Shown one piece after another: positions 6,205 through 12,325 of a stretch of DNA of 12,325 nt. Position 1 is the stretch's first letter. Each line of letters opens with the position of its first letter. The notes under the pieces were generated by a model. It was not told the DNA's origin. It made no database searches and saw only the letters and a list, made by a program, of their open reading frames with translations. This stretch comes from Odoribacteraceae bacterium (GTDB lineage Bacteria; Bacteroidota; Bacteroidia; Bacteroidales; Marinifilaceae), in NCBI GenBank assembly GCA_031267995.1, contig JAIRXZ010000095.1, positions 1 to 12,325 on the forward strand. Direction: 5' to 3'. The translations under genes and the position numbers were made by a program.

Positions 6205-7080
6205 CTAATTATTTAAAAATCTATCTATTCGTGTTTTTGTATTTGCGGGTAAGTCTGAGCTATATACCTCATATTTACATACATTCATTTCTTTAAACCA
6301 CTTTTTCAACGAGTATTTCAAAATATCCTCATCAATCTTATTGCTCTGATTTTCTGCAGATACTTCCAATACAAGAACCTCCAAGTCCTGCAAATCATTT
6401 CTCGTACAAGTTAAACCGAAATCCACATTGTCAATTTGTTCTTGCCAGTTACCATTTCTATATTTACCAATATTGCTTGATAAAAGATAGGAATAGCGAT
6501 TATTTCTTTTATATGCAGATTGTTTGTGATATATATAGCCATCGGTAAGAATAATTAAAATATTTCTATAATTGTCATCTTTTTCAATACAATAATCTTG
6601 CACATCATCTTTGAAAAATCTCCAAACATCACTCCCTTCCCAACTGCTTGCAATGATGCTTTGTTCGTAGATTTCAGTAAGGTTTTGGGAGAATAAAGGA
6701 GTTAGTGTATCATAGACTTCTTTTCTTCCCTTGTTGTCTATTTTAGAACAATCAATATTGAGTTTGCTTGCTATTTCATTTATTGCAGGATTTGATGGTA
6801 CAGGACTAAAAAAAGCACGAATTTTCCCTTTTGCTTTCCAAGCCGTCAAATTTTCCATATTTGTTTTAAAATGTTCTGTTACGGCCTTTACTATTTCTAC
6901 ATCACGTTGAAAATGTTCGGGGATTACCGGATATTTTTGAGGATTTATTCTGTCCGATAGATCTAGTAAAATAGAAATATTTAGTTGTTTTTTCTGTGAG
7001 TTTACCTGCTTATTCGCGCTATTGTTGTTGCCACAAGCGAACAACAAAAGTAATGTACTTATAAAAATTAATCTTTTCAT
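6205..7080 (-). CDS. Lipoprotein with a vWA-like domain
   Basis: The 291-residue protein has a lipoprotein signal peptide ending LLLFAC, so Cys16 should be lipidated. A von Willebrand factor A-like fold is suggested by the strand-motif pair ISILLDLSDRI (36-46) and NILIILTDGYI (173-183). These correspond to the first metal-site motif (D40-x-S42, with the second Ser of DxSxS replaced by Arg44) and the TDG motif (179-181). The metal site is therefore partly degenerate; it may still bind a divalent cation and a partner protein. A long acidic/helical insert lies between them. The gene is third in an apparent operon, starting 11 bp after the membrane protein gene ends. As a lipoprotein in this phylum it would sit in the inner or outer membrane and could contact the membrane protein. 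The fold call is moderately sure; the function is unknown. Confidence 0.75.
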   Translation of the reverse strand: MKRLIFISTLLLLFACGNNNSANKQVNSQKKQLNISILLDLSDRINPQKYPVIPEHFQRDVEIVKAVTEHFKTNMENLTAWKAKGKIRAFFSPVPSNPAINEIASKLNIDCSKIDNKGRKEVYDTLTPLFSQNLTEIYEQSIIASSWEGSDVWRFFKDDVQDYCIEKDDNYRNILIILTDGYIYHKQSAYKRNNRYSYLLSSNIGKYRNGNWQEQIDNVDFGLTCTRNDLQDLEVLVLEVSAENQSNKIDEDILKYSLKKWFKEMNVCKYEVYSSDLPANTKTRIDRFLNN

Positions 7081-7091
7081 GTTTCATTATT

Positions 7092-8348
7092 TTAATTGCT
7101 AACATTGGTGTAAAAAGCGTTTTTATGTAAATCATCGATAAAATTTTCTTTAATTTCCTTGCATTTTTCTATATCCGTTCTTGACTTTCCATTACCATTC
7201 ATAACAGATAACCAGCCGACAAAAAACTCACCAATGTATTGTTTCACATCAGAAACAAGAACAATTATTCCGCTTAATTCATTTTTCAAAATTTTTATTC
7301 GTGATAAAGTCGCAGTTTTGTCGGTTTCAAGTTCCTGTATTTTATCTTTTATCTTTTTGCATTCATCTTTGTACTCTTCTATTTTTTCTTCCCTTTTTTT
7401 AATGTTGTACTTTACAGCATCAAATTTTTCATGTTCTCTGCCAAATACATAATAGATAATTCCCCATATAATATAGGCTACAAACCCCGCAAAAATTATT
7501 AGCCAAAAATTGACTTGTTGCAGAGCCATATCGATTGTTATATCAGGCATTATGACAAAAGAACCTTCCTTTTTGATATTGTATATTTTTTCGACAATTT
7601 CGTATGCAATAAAAAAATCTAATATGAATGCTACAATGACAACAGGTATTGCCCAATACTTAATATTTCCTTTCTTCTTTAAAAAATAATCAAATATAAG
7701 CCCCAGTGCCAACCCTAATACAACAAAGAAAGATATAAAAAGTAATGCTGTAAAACCATCTTGAAATGCATTAGCAAATGCTTTGGCATCAAAAATACTA
7801 TTCGCAACATCAGAATCGTCCGCCGTAAATTTTTTAAAAAATGCAGAATAAGAAGCCGAACTATAAAAAATGAAAAGATATATTGTTAAAAAAATAAGAA
7901 TAATACCACTACTCCAAAAAGTTAATTTATTGTAAGCATCTTTACCTAACCTTTTTAACATCTCTTGCGGGCGTAATGTCCAATCATTGATTTCGTTTTT
8001 TAATTTCTCTATTTTACCTTCTTCAAAAGTTAATTTACCCTGTTCGCCTACAATTTTATTGCTGTAATCTGTAACTTCACCGTCCAAAATATCTATTTTA
8101 TTTTGAAGTTTTGTTTTGCGGTTGTTTTGTAATTGAGCGTTTTCTGCAACTGTTTTTCTCGCACTTATATGCGTTGCCTCTAAGCAAGAATGTAGAGCAT
8201 TAGGGTCACCATCAACTAACCCTGCCTGATGAACACCCCACGCTTGATAAGTTCTTTGCAGAGTAGTCGTAGAATGACCGTCAATAGATGTTGTCAAATC
8301 TTGTTGTGGGATAGAATCTGGTTCATTTGTTTCTTTTGTATTTCTCAT
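7092..8348 (-). CDS. Membrane protein with four TM segments and two coiled coils
   Basis: I do not recognise the family. The 418-residue protein has a polar N-terminus (1-65), a predicted coiled coil (about 68-122), hydrophobic segments at about 143-163, 198-222, 231-250 and 279-302, and then a strongly charged second coiled coil (about 305-358) and a C-terminal helical tail. With an even number of segments, both coiled coils would be on the same side, probably the cytoplasm; the loop at 164-197 would be on the other face. There is no signal peptide. The start lies 5 bp after the stop of the PH-like gene, and the vWA-like lipoprotein gene follows after 11 bp, so the three are very likely one operon and perhaps one envelope complex. 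Low-GC codon use matches its neighbours. Confidence 0.75.
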   Translation of the reverse strand: MRNTKETNEPDSIPQQDLTTSIDGHSTTTLQRTYQAWGVHQAGLVDGDPNALHSCLEATHISARKTVAENAQLQNNRKTKLQNKIDILDGEVTDYSNKIVGEQGKLTFEEGKIEKLKNEINDWTLRPQEMLKRLGKDAYNKLTFWSSGIILIFLTIYLFIFYSSASYSAFFKKFTADDSDVANSIFDAKAFANAFQDGFTALLFISFFVVLGLALGLIFDYFLKKKGNIKYWAIPVVIVAFILDFFIAYEIVEKIYNIKKEGSFVIMPDITIDMALQQVNFWLIIFAGFVAYIIWGIIYYVFGREHEKFDAVKYNIKKREEKIEEYKDECKKIKDKIQELETDKTATLSRIKILKNELSGIIVLVSDVKQYIGEFFVGWLSVMNGNGKSRTDIEKCKEIKENFIDDLHKNAFYTNVSN

Positions 8349-8353
8349 ATCCT

Positions 8354-8632
8354 TTAATCAATAGTTAATAAATTCATTACTTCTTTTGCCTCTCTTTTCT
8401 TAAATCCGCTTGCCACAATTTTATTTCCGCCATAACTTTCAATGATCACATCTGCAAAGAAAATTCCCGTGCCGATTGATACGCTCGCAATATTGCTGCG
8501 GGCAATAATCGTTGATTTGTAGCCCAAAACATAACCCTTGTAATAGGTAATGTTCATAGCGTCAATTTCTATCCTGTCGGGATAGAGTATATTGTCGTTT
8601 GACGAAAGTCGGCTTGCTGTAAACGTCGGCAT
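8354..8632 (-). CDS. Small PH-like domain protein
   Basis: This 92-residue soluble protein has the pattern of a bacterial pleckstrin-homology-like domain: a run of short beta strands (RIEIDAMNITYYKG, then STIIARSNIASVSIGTG, then FADVIIESYGG) followed by a C-terminal helix KKREAKEVMNLL. Families of this type are small and often sit beside membrane proteins, but their functions are mostly unknown. There is no signal peptide or membrane segment, so it should be cytosolic. It is the first gene of the minus-strand trio, with the membrane protein gene starting 5 bp later. The fold assignment rests on pattern alone. The ATG at 8632 is the only sensible start. Confidence 0.65.
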   Translation of the reverse strand: MPTFTASRLSSNDNILYPDRIEIDAMNITYYKGYVLGYKSTIIARSNIASVSIGTGIFFADVIIESYGGNKIVASGFKKREAKEVMNLLTID

Positions 8633-8860
8633 AAGGATTACGGTGTTAATTTGCTAATTTCTATATGGCAATAAATCAAACTTCGCTAATTGCAATATTG
8701 TATAAGAAGCCGGATAGGTGGTACTGACTAACTGCTACAGAAAACTGATTACTCATCAATGTGGGTGCTTGAATACCATATTTTCTCGTAGGCAATATCT
8801 CATCACGTTAAAAATCAACTTGCTGTCAATTCTCCCATCAGGTTATCTTCTTTTTCGCAG

Positions 8861-8868
8861 CAAAGATA
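8861..8868 (-). promoter_or_regulatory. Consensus -7 box upstream of the three-gene operon
   Basis: Read on the minus strand this is TATCTTTG followed by C, a perfect TAnnTTTG match and a common form in Bacteroidota. No good -33 TTTG lies about 20 bp upstream. If active, transcription would start near 8854 and leave a leader of about 220 nt before the PH-like gene at 8632. Confidence 0.4.
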
Positions 8869-9351
8869 TTAGTAATTTTTATAATTACATGCTATTTGCA
8901 TAGAATAAATTTGTTTGTGTGTAATTAAGTTATTCTCTTCGTTGTATCAAAACGCATAAATGTGTGATAAACAGAGATTCTAATTCTATCATTGAACCGC
9001 TAAAGGCATGCTCTGATTAATAAAATTGTGAGAAGTCATTTGGAATAACTTCATTGGAGTGGAAATGTTGTCTCCTCTTTTGATAAAATATCTAGGGCTT
9101 ACAAGTGCAAGAGTAATTAGGTCTCGTTGTAAAATACAGATAAACGCTTCAACGTAAGAATAAGTACTTTGCTCGTCAGCAGGGTGAACGATCCCGCTTA
9201 TTTTAATGCGGTAATGAGGTTAGAATGGGAAGGGTCTCTCTTGCTACCTCTACTAAGGTTGTTTTGTTTTTTTAAATTAGCTAGAAATAAGGCTTTGCCT
9301 CGCGCCGGCGAGCACGGACGGTTGCCCAAGCGTGGGGCGTGTGGCGAGTAT

Positions 9352-9387
9352 CGTCCTGCCAATAAACAAGCGAGCAGGACGTTTTTT
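9352..9387 (+). terminator. Terminator-like hairpin with T-run
   Basis: CGTCCTGC (9352-9359) pairs perfectly with GCAGGACG (9374-9381), followed by six T (9382-9387). It has the form of a rho-independent terminator for rightward transcription, yet no plus-strand gene precedes it. A third segment, CGTCCTGCTCG (9394-9404), can instead pair over 11 bp with 9371-9381. On the minus strand, downstream of the SIMPL gene, the same hairpins would form but without a U-tract. Confidence 0.5.
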
Positions 9388-9516
9388 GTTACGCGTCCTG
9401 CTCGTAGGTGTTGTTCGTCTGTGTTCGCGGGGAGTCGTCGGCTCTTTGCTTCGATCGCTTTACCCTGATTGCCTTACGTTGAAAGGCTTTCGGTGCTCCG
9501 GGAGGTTCGCTACCCG

Positions 9517-10257
9517 CTACCGGGTTTCGCCCAAAAGGAAAATAACGGAGAGGTGGGTGGTGATTTCCAGCTCGCCGGTGGGCAACGTGGTGACGCCACC
9601 GTCGGAGACGACCTCCGCGAGGACGGCGTTTGATTGCTGCTTCATCATCCGGTTGCCGATTGGCGATGCCTGCGCGCTTCCCTCGGAAATGGCCTGTACC
9701 TTGATGATTTTAAGCCCGGCGAGGGCGGCGTATTGCTCCGCTTTCTCCACCGCCTTGCGGTAGGCCAGCTCGCGGGATTGCACGAAAAACGTTCGGTTGT
9801 CCCGCACGCTAAAGTTGACGCTGTTCAGCGCGAGTTCTTCGATTCCCGTTAGCTTGTCCAGTATGCGCGAGATTTTGGCGGAGTCCTGTCGAATGTCGTT
9901 CACGGAAAACTCGATGGACTGCTCCGCTCTCTGCCCGACCAGCACCCGCTTCTGGTCGTGCCACGTGTACTCCTGGCTGAAGCGCAGCGCGGGCGTGCTG
10001 ATGTCCTTGCTCTTGATCTCCTCCGCTGCCAGGATGTCCAGCGCCTGCTTTACCCCGGCGTTCACCTTTTCCCGCGCCTGTCGGGTGGTGCGCGCCAGGT
10101 GGCTTAGCGAGATGTTTACCCGGATCATGTCGGGCGGCGCCAGCACCGTGCCCGTGCCGGTGACGGATACTGTCCCCGGTTCGCGGTTTCCCGCGCAGCT
10201 TGCCAGCGCGATGGCGAACAAGAAGATTGCCGCGATGGTGTTGATCATTTTTTCCAT
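9517..10257 (-). CDS. SIMPL-domain (DUF541) lipoprotein
   Basis: The 246-residue protein starts with a lipoprotein signal peptide ending ALASC (Cys21 lipidated). The rest is a single SIMPL/DUF541 domain, beginning GTVSVTGTGTVLAPPDMIRV (28-47), the usual glycine-rich opening in which the V-x-G-x-G-x-v segment precedes a pro-rich turn and beta strand. The segment RELAYRKAVEKAEQYAALAG is the family's conserved helix followed by the K-I-x-x-V-x-x-I-x-E-G motif. Family members are envelope proteins of poorly known function, sometimes tied to oxidative stress or signalling. An alternative start at codon 4 is possible. The gene lies 61 bp downstream of the flavoprotein gene on the same strand, so co-transcription is possible; a weak TATATTGC box (10304-10311, minus) could give it its own promoter. 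Confidence 0.9.
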   Translation of the reverse strand: MEKMINTIAAIFLFAIALASCAGNREPGTVSVTGTGTVLAPPDMIRVNISLSHLARTTRQAREKVNAGVKQALDILAAEEIKSKDISTPALRFSQEYTWHDQKRVLVGQRAEQSIEFSVNDIRQDSAKISRILDKLTGIEELALNSVNFSVRDNRTFFVQSRELAYRKAVEKAEQYAALAGLKIIKVQAISEGSAQASPIGNRMMKQQSNAVLAEVVSDGGVTTLPTGELEITTHLSVIFLLGETR

Positions 10258-10318
10258 GTGCTTGTTTTTTTAGTTTTCCCGCTCCCCGCGCGTGTTCCGG
10301 GGGGCAATATACCTTTCG

Positions 10319-11398
10319 TCACGCTCCTCCTCTTTCGAGCTTTGCCTTCAGGAACTCCGCCTTCAGGTTGGCGATCACCTCTTTCACGCTCGATATTTTC
10401 TGCGACAGGTGCACGTTCATCCCGGTGAACGCGTAGCCTTTTTTCATGTTTCCCTTGGCCGCCTGGTAAAGCGCCTGGACGATGCAGTAGGGGCTTTTCG
10501 TGTAATCGCACGTCTTGATGCAGTGAAACGGGCAATTCTTGGGCACTTCATTGCCGCGCTCCACGCTTTGGATAAACTCCCCGTCGATAGCCCTTCCCGG
10601 CATCCCGACGGGACTTTGGATGATCTTCACGTCCTCGCTCCGGGCGTTCACGAAGACGTTTTTGAAGGTCTCCGAGGCGTCGCACTCGTTGGTAGTGATG
10701 AACATGGTGCCCATTTGGACGGCCGACGCTCCCATGTCGAGAAAGCGGAGCATGTCCTTCCCCGTGGAGATGCCGCCGGCGGCGATCACGGGGATGTGCT
10801 TCTCCCCTTCGTAGGCGGCGGCCGTGCTTACCACCTCCGGCACGAGGCGTTCCAGGGCGTACTGTTCGTCCTCTATCTGGTTGAGTTTAAAGCCGAGATG
10901 TCCTCCCGCCTTGGGGCCTTCCACCACGATGGCGTCGGGCAAGTAGCCGTAGTTGTTCCTCCACTTATCGCAGATGATCCTGGCTGCCCGCGAGGAGGAT
11001 ACGATCGGCACGAGCTTGGTTTTGCTCCCGCCGGTGAGGTACGATGGCAGGTCGAAGGGCAGGCCGGCGCCCGCGAAGATCACGTCCGCCTTTTCCGCGA
11101 TCGACGTCCTCACCATGTCGGCGTAATTGCTCAGCGCCACCATGATGTTGACCCCGATGATGCCCTTGCTTTTTTCTTTGGCCATCTTGATCTCCCGTAC
11201 CAGTCCCGATATGCACTTGCTCAGGTAGTCGCCCGGCGATTTGTGGTAGATTAGTCCCAACCCGGCGCACGATATGACGCCGATGCCTCCCTCGTTGGCG
11301 ACGGCCGAGGCCAGGCCGGACAGGGATACCCCCACGCCCATCCCGCCTTGTATGACGGGCAGTTTCACTTCCAAATTCCCGATAAAAAATGATTTCAT
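10319..11398 (-). CDS. Nitronate monooxygenase-like FMN enzyme with a C-terminal cysteine cluster
   Basis: From the ATG at 11398 the protein is 359 residues. The open frame reaches 11458, but the extra 20 residues are not family-like, while MKSFFIGNLEVKLPVIQGGM is a typical start (strand, then P-x-x-Q-G-G-M). It belongs to the 2-nitropropane dioxygenase/nitronate monooxygenase/FabK superfamily, an FMN-binding TIM barrel. Landmarks are GGIGVIS (37-43), the VVEGPKAGGHLG motif (158-169) with His167 as the likely catalytic base, and the phosphate-binding AAGGISTG (206-213) and GASAVQMGT (223-231). It may oxidise nitronates or act as an enoyl-ACP reductase; the sequence does not decide. Four cysteines near the C-terminus (289, 293, 297, 305) could bind a metal or iron-sulfur cluster. 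No signal peptide; cytosolic. Confidence 0.88.
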   Translation of the reverse strand: MKSFFIGNLEVKLPVIQGGMGVGVSLSGLASAVANEGGIGVISCAGLGLIYHKSPGDYLSKCISGLVREIKMAKEKSKGIIGVNIMVALSNYADMVRTSIAEKADVIFAGAGLPFDLPSYLTGGSKTKLVPIVSSSRAARIICDKWRNNYGYLPDAIVVEGPKAGGHLGFKLNQIEDEQYALERLVPEVVSTAAAYEGEKHIPVIAAGGISTGKDMLRFLDMGASAVQMGTMFITTNECDASETFKNVFVNARSEDVKIIQSPVGMPGRAIDGEFIQSVERGNEVPKNCPFHCIKTCDYTKSPYCIVQALYQAAKGNMKKGYAFTGMNVHLSQKISSVKEVIANLKAEFLKAKLERGGA

Positions 11399-11568
11399 TG
11401 TGCTTGAAAAAAATGTGTCGGCGGCGATTGATACCCCGGCGACTTGTTTAACACTCAAAACAAGGAAGTTTTCCTTGACATCGATTTCGATAATGAAGCG
11501 ACCCGCCGGGAGCGGGTGGATGAAAGCATCATGAAAAAAGAGTCAACATAACCCCCGTTGTCGAGGGG

Positions 11569-11576
11569 CAAAAGTA
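11569..11576 (-). promoter_or_regulatory. Putative -7 box for the flavoprotein gene
   Basis: Read on the minus strand the sequence is TACTTTTG, identical to the box upstream of the GH3 gene and a full match to TAnnTTTG. No clear -33 element is visible because the position is occupied by the terminator hairpin. The predicted start leaves a leader of about 160 nt. Confidence 0.45.
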
Positions 11577-11610
11577 CGAAAATAAAACCGACCCCTCGCG
11601 GGAATCGGTT
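11577..11610 (-). terminator. Terminator of the sialate esterase-like gene
   Basis: On the minus strand AACCGA (11610-11605) pairs with TCGGTT (11591-11586), with an inner CCCG/CGGG pairing, and is followed by TTTATTTT. This is a good rho-independent terminator about 90 bp after the esterase stop codon. Confidence 0.65.
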
Positions 11611-11699
11611 GAATAACGCGGGACGGCGCGAGAAAAATCGGGAGGGACGACGCGGGGGAAATCGCGAGGATGAATCCCCCGCCTCTTTCGCTCCCTCGC

Positions 11700-12325
11700 C
11701 TACCACTCGTCCGTGCGGAATGACGACACGGGTAAGTTGCCTTCGGACGAGAATAATTCCGTCCCGGAAGTATGGTCGAAACAGTAGCGGACGGCCACCG
11801 GGTGGGGCACCGACGGCGAGAACAGGTAGACCTTATCGCCCACCAGGGCGGCCTTGGCGTCGTAAAACCGCTTGTTTTCCCCGGACACCTTGAACTGGCG
11901 CAGCTCCCCGCCGGGGGCTACCAAACCGTTGGCGGAACCGAACATCTCGAATGTCACGATGGCCACGCGTCCCTCTATCTCCATCGACTTGTATTCCGGG
12001 CTGCGGTAATGCATTCCCGTCATCCCGTAGGTCTTGGCCAACGCCCACAATGCCATGCGTTCGCCGGCATCTGCCTTTTTCGGCGGGTGGATACAGGCCG
12101 GGCTGCCCGCGTCCATCAACACGGCCATACCGGTGTTTGGCGTGGTGGACATCCCCCGCGCTTGCGCCTCCCGGATGTAGCTGGAATTGAGCGATCCGCC
12201 GTAGTTGTAGGGGGCTATCTGGCAGTAATAGAAGGGGAACTCGCCCTCGCCCCAAGCGTCGCGCCAGGCGCGTACCATCTTGTCGAACATCTTCACGTAC
12301 AGCGCCGGTTCTCCCAGGTTGGATT
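11700..12325 (-). CDS. Sialate O-acetylesterase-like protein (C-terminal part, cut by the window edge)
   Basis: About 208 residues of the C-terminal part are visible; the frame stays open to the right edge, so the gene continues beyond it. The GTG at 12296 is internal, since the codons before it read SNLGEPALYV, matching the end of the family's QGESN block. The family (SASA domain) removes O-acetyl groups from sialic acids or decorated xylans, usually in the periplasm. Supporting motifs are FPFYYCQIAPYNYG and, further on, CIHPPKKADAGERMALWALA, in which the His of IHP is the predicted catalytic histidine. The catalytic serine (GQSN block) lies outside the window. The C-terminal tail is a beta domain giving HPVAVRYCFDHT, as in related Bacteroidota enzymes. 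It ends at TAG 11700-11702 with a terminator just downstream. Substrate is uncertain. Confidence 0.87.
   Translation of the reverse strand, partial: SNLGEPALYVKMFDKMVRAWRDAWGEGEFPFYYCQIAPYNYGGSLNSSYIREAQARGMSTTPNTGMAVLMDAGSPACIHPPKKADAGERMALWALAKTYGMTGMHYRSPEYKSMEIEGRVAIVTFEMFGSANGLVAPGGELRQFKVSGENKRFYDAKAALVGDKVYLFSPSVPHPVAVRYCFDHTSGTELFSSEGNLPVSSFRTDEW

Larger units (their letters stand above)
5850..9295. mobile_element. AT-rich acquired segment (genomic island-like, ends undefined)
   Basis: Base composition falls abruptly around 5850-5885 and rises again near 9295. All genes inside are on the minus strand and use A/T-rich codons, unlike the genes on both sides. The left edge cuts an ECF sigma gene. 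No integrase, transposase, tRNA, convincing terminal inverted repeats or target duplication was found, so the mechanism is unknown, and a large deletion, recombination or assembly join is also possible. Confidence 0.6.
8633..9516. other. Non-coding stretch between the island operon and the SIMPL gene
   Basis: Bases 8633-9290 are AT-rich with frequent stops in all frames. A 61-codon frame at 8718-8903 on the plus strand has no protein-like features. Apart from a consensus -7 box at 8861-8868 (minus) I see no tRNA, no tandem repeat and no recognisable decayed gene. Bases 9295-9516 are GC-rich and hold the three-part inverted repeat at 9352-9404. Neither part contains the missing C-terminal half of the sigma factor. 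Confidence 0.7.
11399..11699. other. Spacer holding a terminator and the leader of the flavoprotein gene
   Basis: No gene seen. On the minus strand, from right to left, it contains the esterase gene's terminator (11577-11610), a TACTTTTG -7 box (11569-11576), then about 160 nt of leader with two short hairpins: ACCCGC...GCGGGT (11501-11517) and CAAGGAA...TTCCTTG (11461-11477). Confidence 0.6.

Noticed and set aside
8718..8903. 61-codon plus-strand frame in the AT-rich gap
   Set aside because: No protein-like pattern or start signal, and it runs against the direction of all island genes.
5870..9305. Possible direct repeat TTTGTCCCGCG (left edge) versus TTTGCCTCGCG (right edge) as attachment sites
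   Set aside because: Only 9 of 11 bases match, the word is GC-simple, and there is no integrase, so it is not supported as an att pair.
9169..9763. Plus-strand frames near the right island edge
   Set aside because: Arg/Cys/Ser-rich composition with no sigma-factor or other motif; the right part is a shadow of the SIMPL gene.
11399..11458. Longer start for the flavoprotein gene
   Set aside because: The 20 extra residues are not family-like, and the ATG at 11398 gives the canonical N-terminus.
11455..11706. 83-codon minus-strand frame between the esterase and the flavoprotein
   Set aside because: It spans the esterase terminator and the -7 box and has no recognisable domain.

Overview
This window looks like a chromosomal segment from a GC-rich member of the Bacteroidota, probably Bacteroidales. 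The evidence is TAnnTTTG-type -7 promoter boxes, little sign of Shine-Dalgarno sequences, secreted Bacteroidota-style enzymes (a DPP-IV-like S9 peptidase, a GH3 enzyme with a DxNxNG loop, a sialate O-acetylesterase), a SIMPL lipoprotein and an ECF sigma N-terminus. Genus cannot be fixed from the sequence alone.

Layout, left to right. (1) Bases 2-88 are the last 28 codons of a glycyl radical enzyme, beginning inside the radical motif. It is followed 12 bp later by a secreted S9 peptidase (101-2359). (2) A 1-kb gap (2360-3363) carries no convincing gene but is dense in structured repeats: a nested inverted-repeat block (2393-2477), a 7-unit 42-bp tandem array whose inverted repeats show paired changes (about 2496-2793), and a regular array of ten identical palindromes TACAGCTGTA exactly 21 bp apart, bounded by 45-bp inverted repeats (2877-3103). 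Terminator-like hairpins and a consensus -7 box follow. (3) A GH3 glycoside hydrolase (3364-5763) overlaps by ATGA the start of an ECF sigma factor gene (5760-5882), which breaks off after about 30 recognisable residues. (4) From about 5850 to 9295 the DNA is AT-rich. On the minus strand it holds a compact three-gene module (PH-like small protein, coiled-coil protein with four membrane segments, vWA-like lipoprotein), then an orphan 70-residue protein, plus about 650 bp of non-coding DNA. The missing sigma-factor half does not reappear on the far side. (5) From about 9295 GC-rich DNA resumes with minus-strand genes: a SIMPL-domain lipoprotein, a nitronate monooxygenase-like flavoprotein with a C-terminal four-cysteine cluster, and, cut by the right edge, a sialate O-acetylesterase-like protein.

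How the parts may work together: the secreted peptidase, GH3 enzyme and esterase fit a glycan- and peptide-foraging gut-type anaerobe. The GH3-sigma overlap hints at a sigma-regulated polysaccharide locus that was later truncated. The AT-rich segment looks like horizontally acquired cargo, and its membrane/vWA module is a candidate uncharacterised system. The most unusual signal is the 21-bp palindrome array: its palindromes are invariant while the spacers drift, which points to a DNA-binding or RNA-structure element rather than a peptide-coding repeat.
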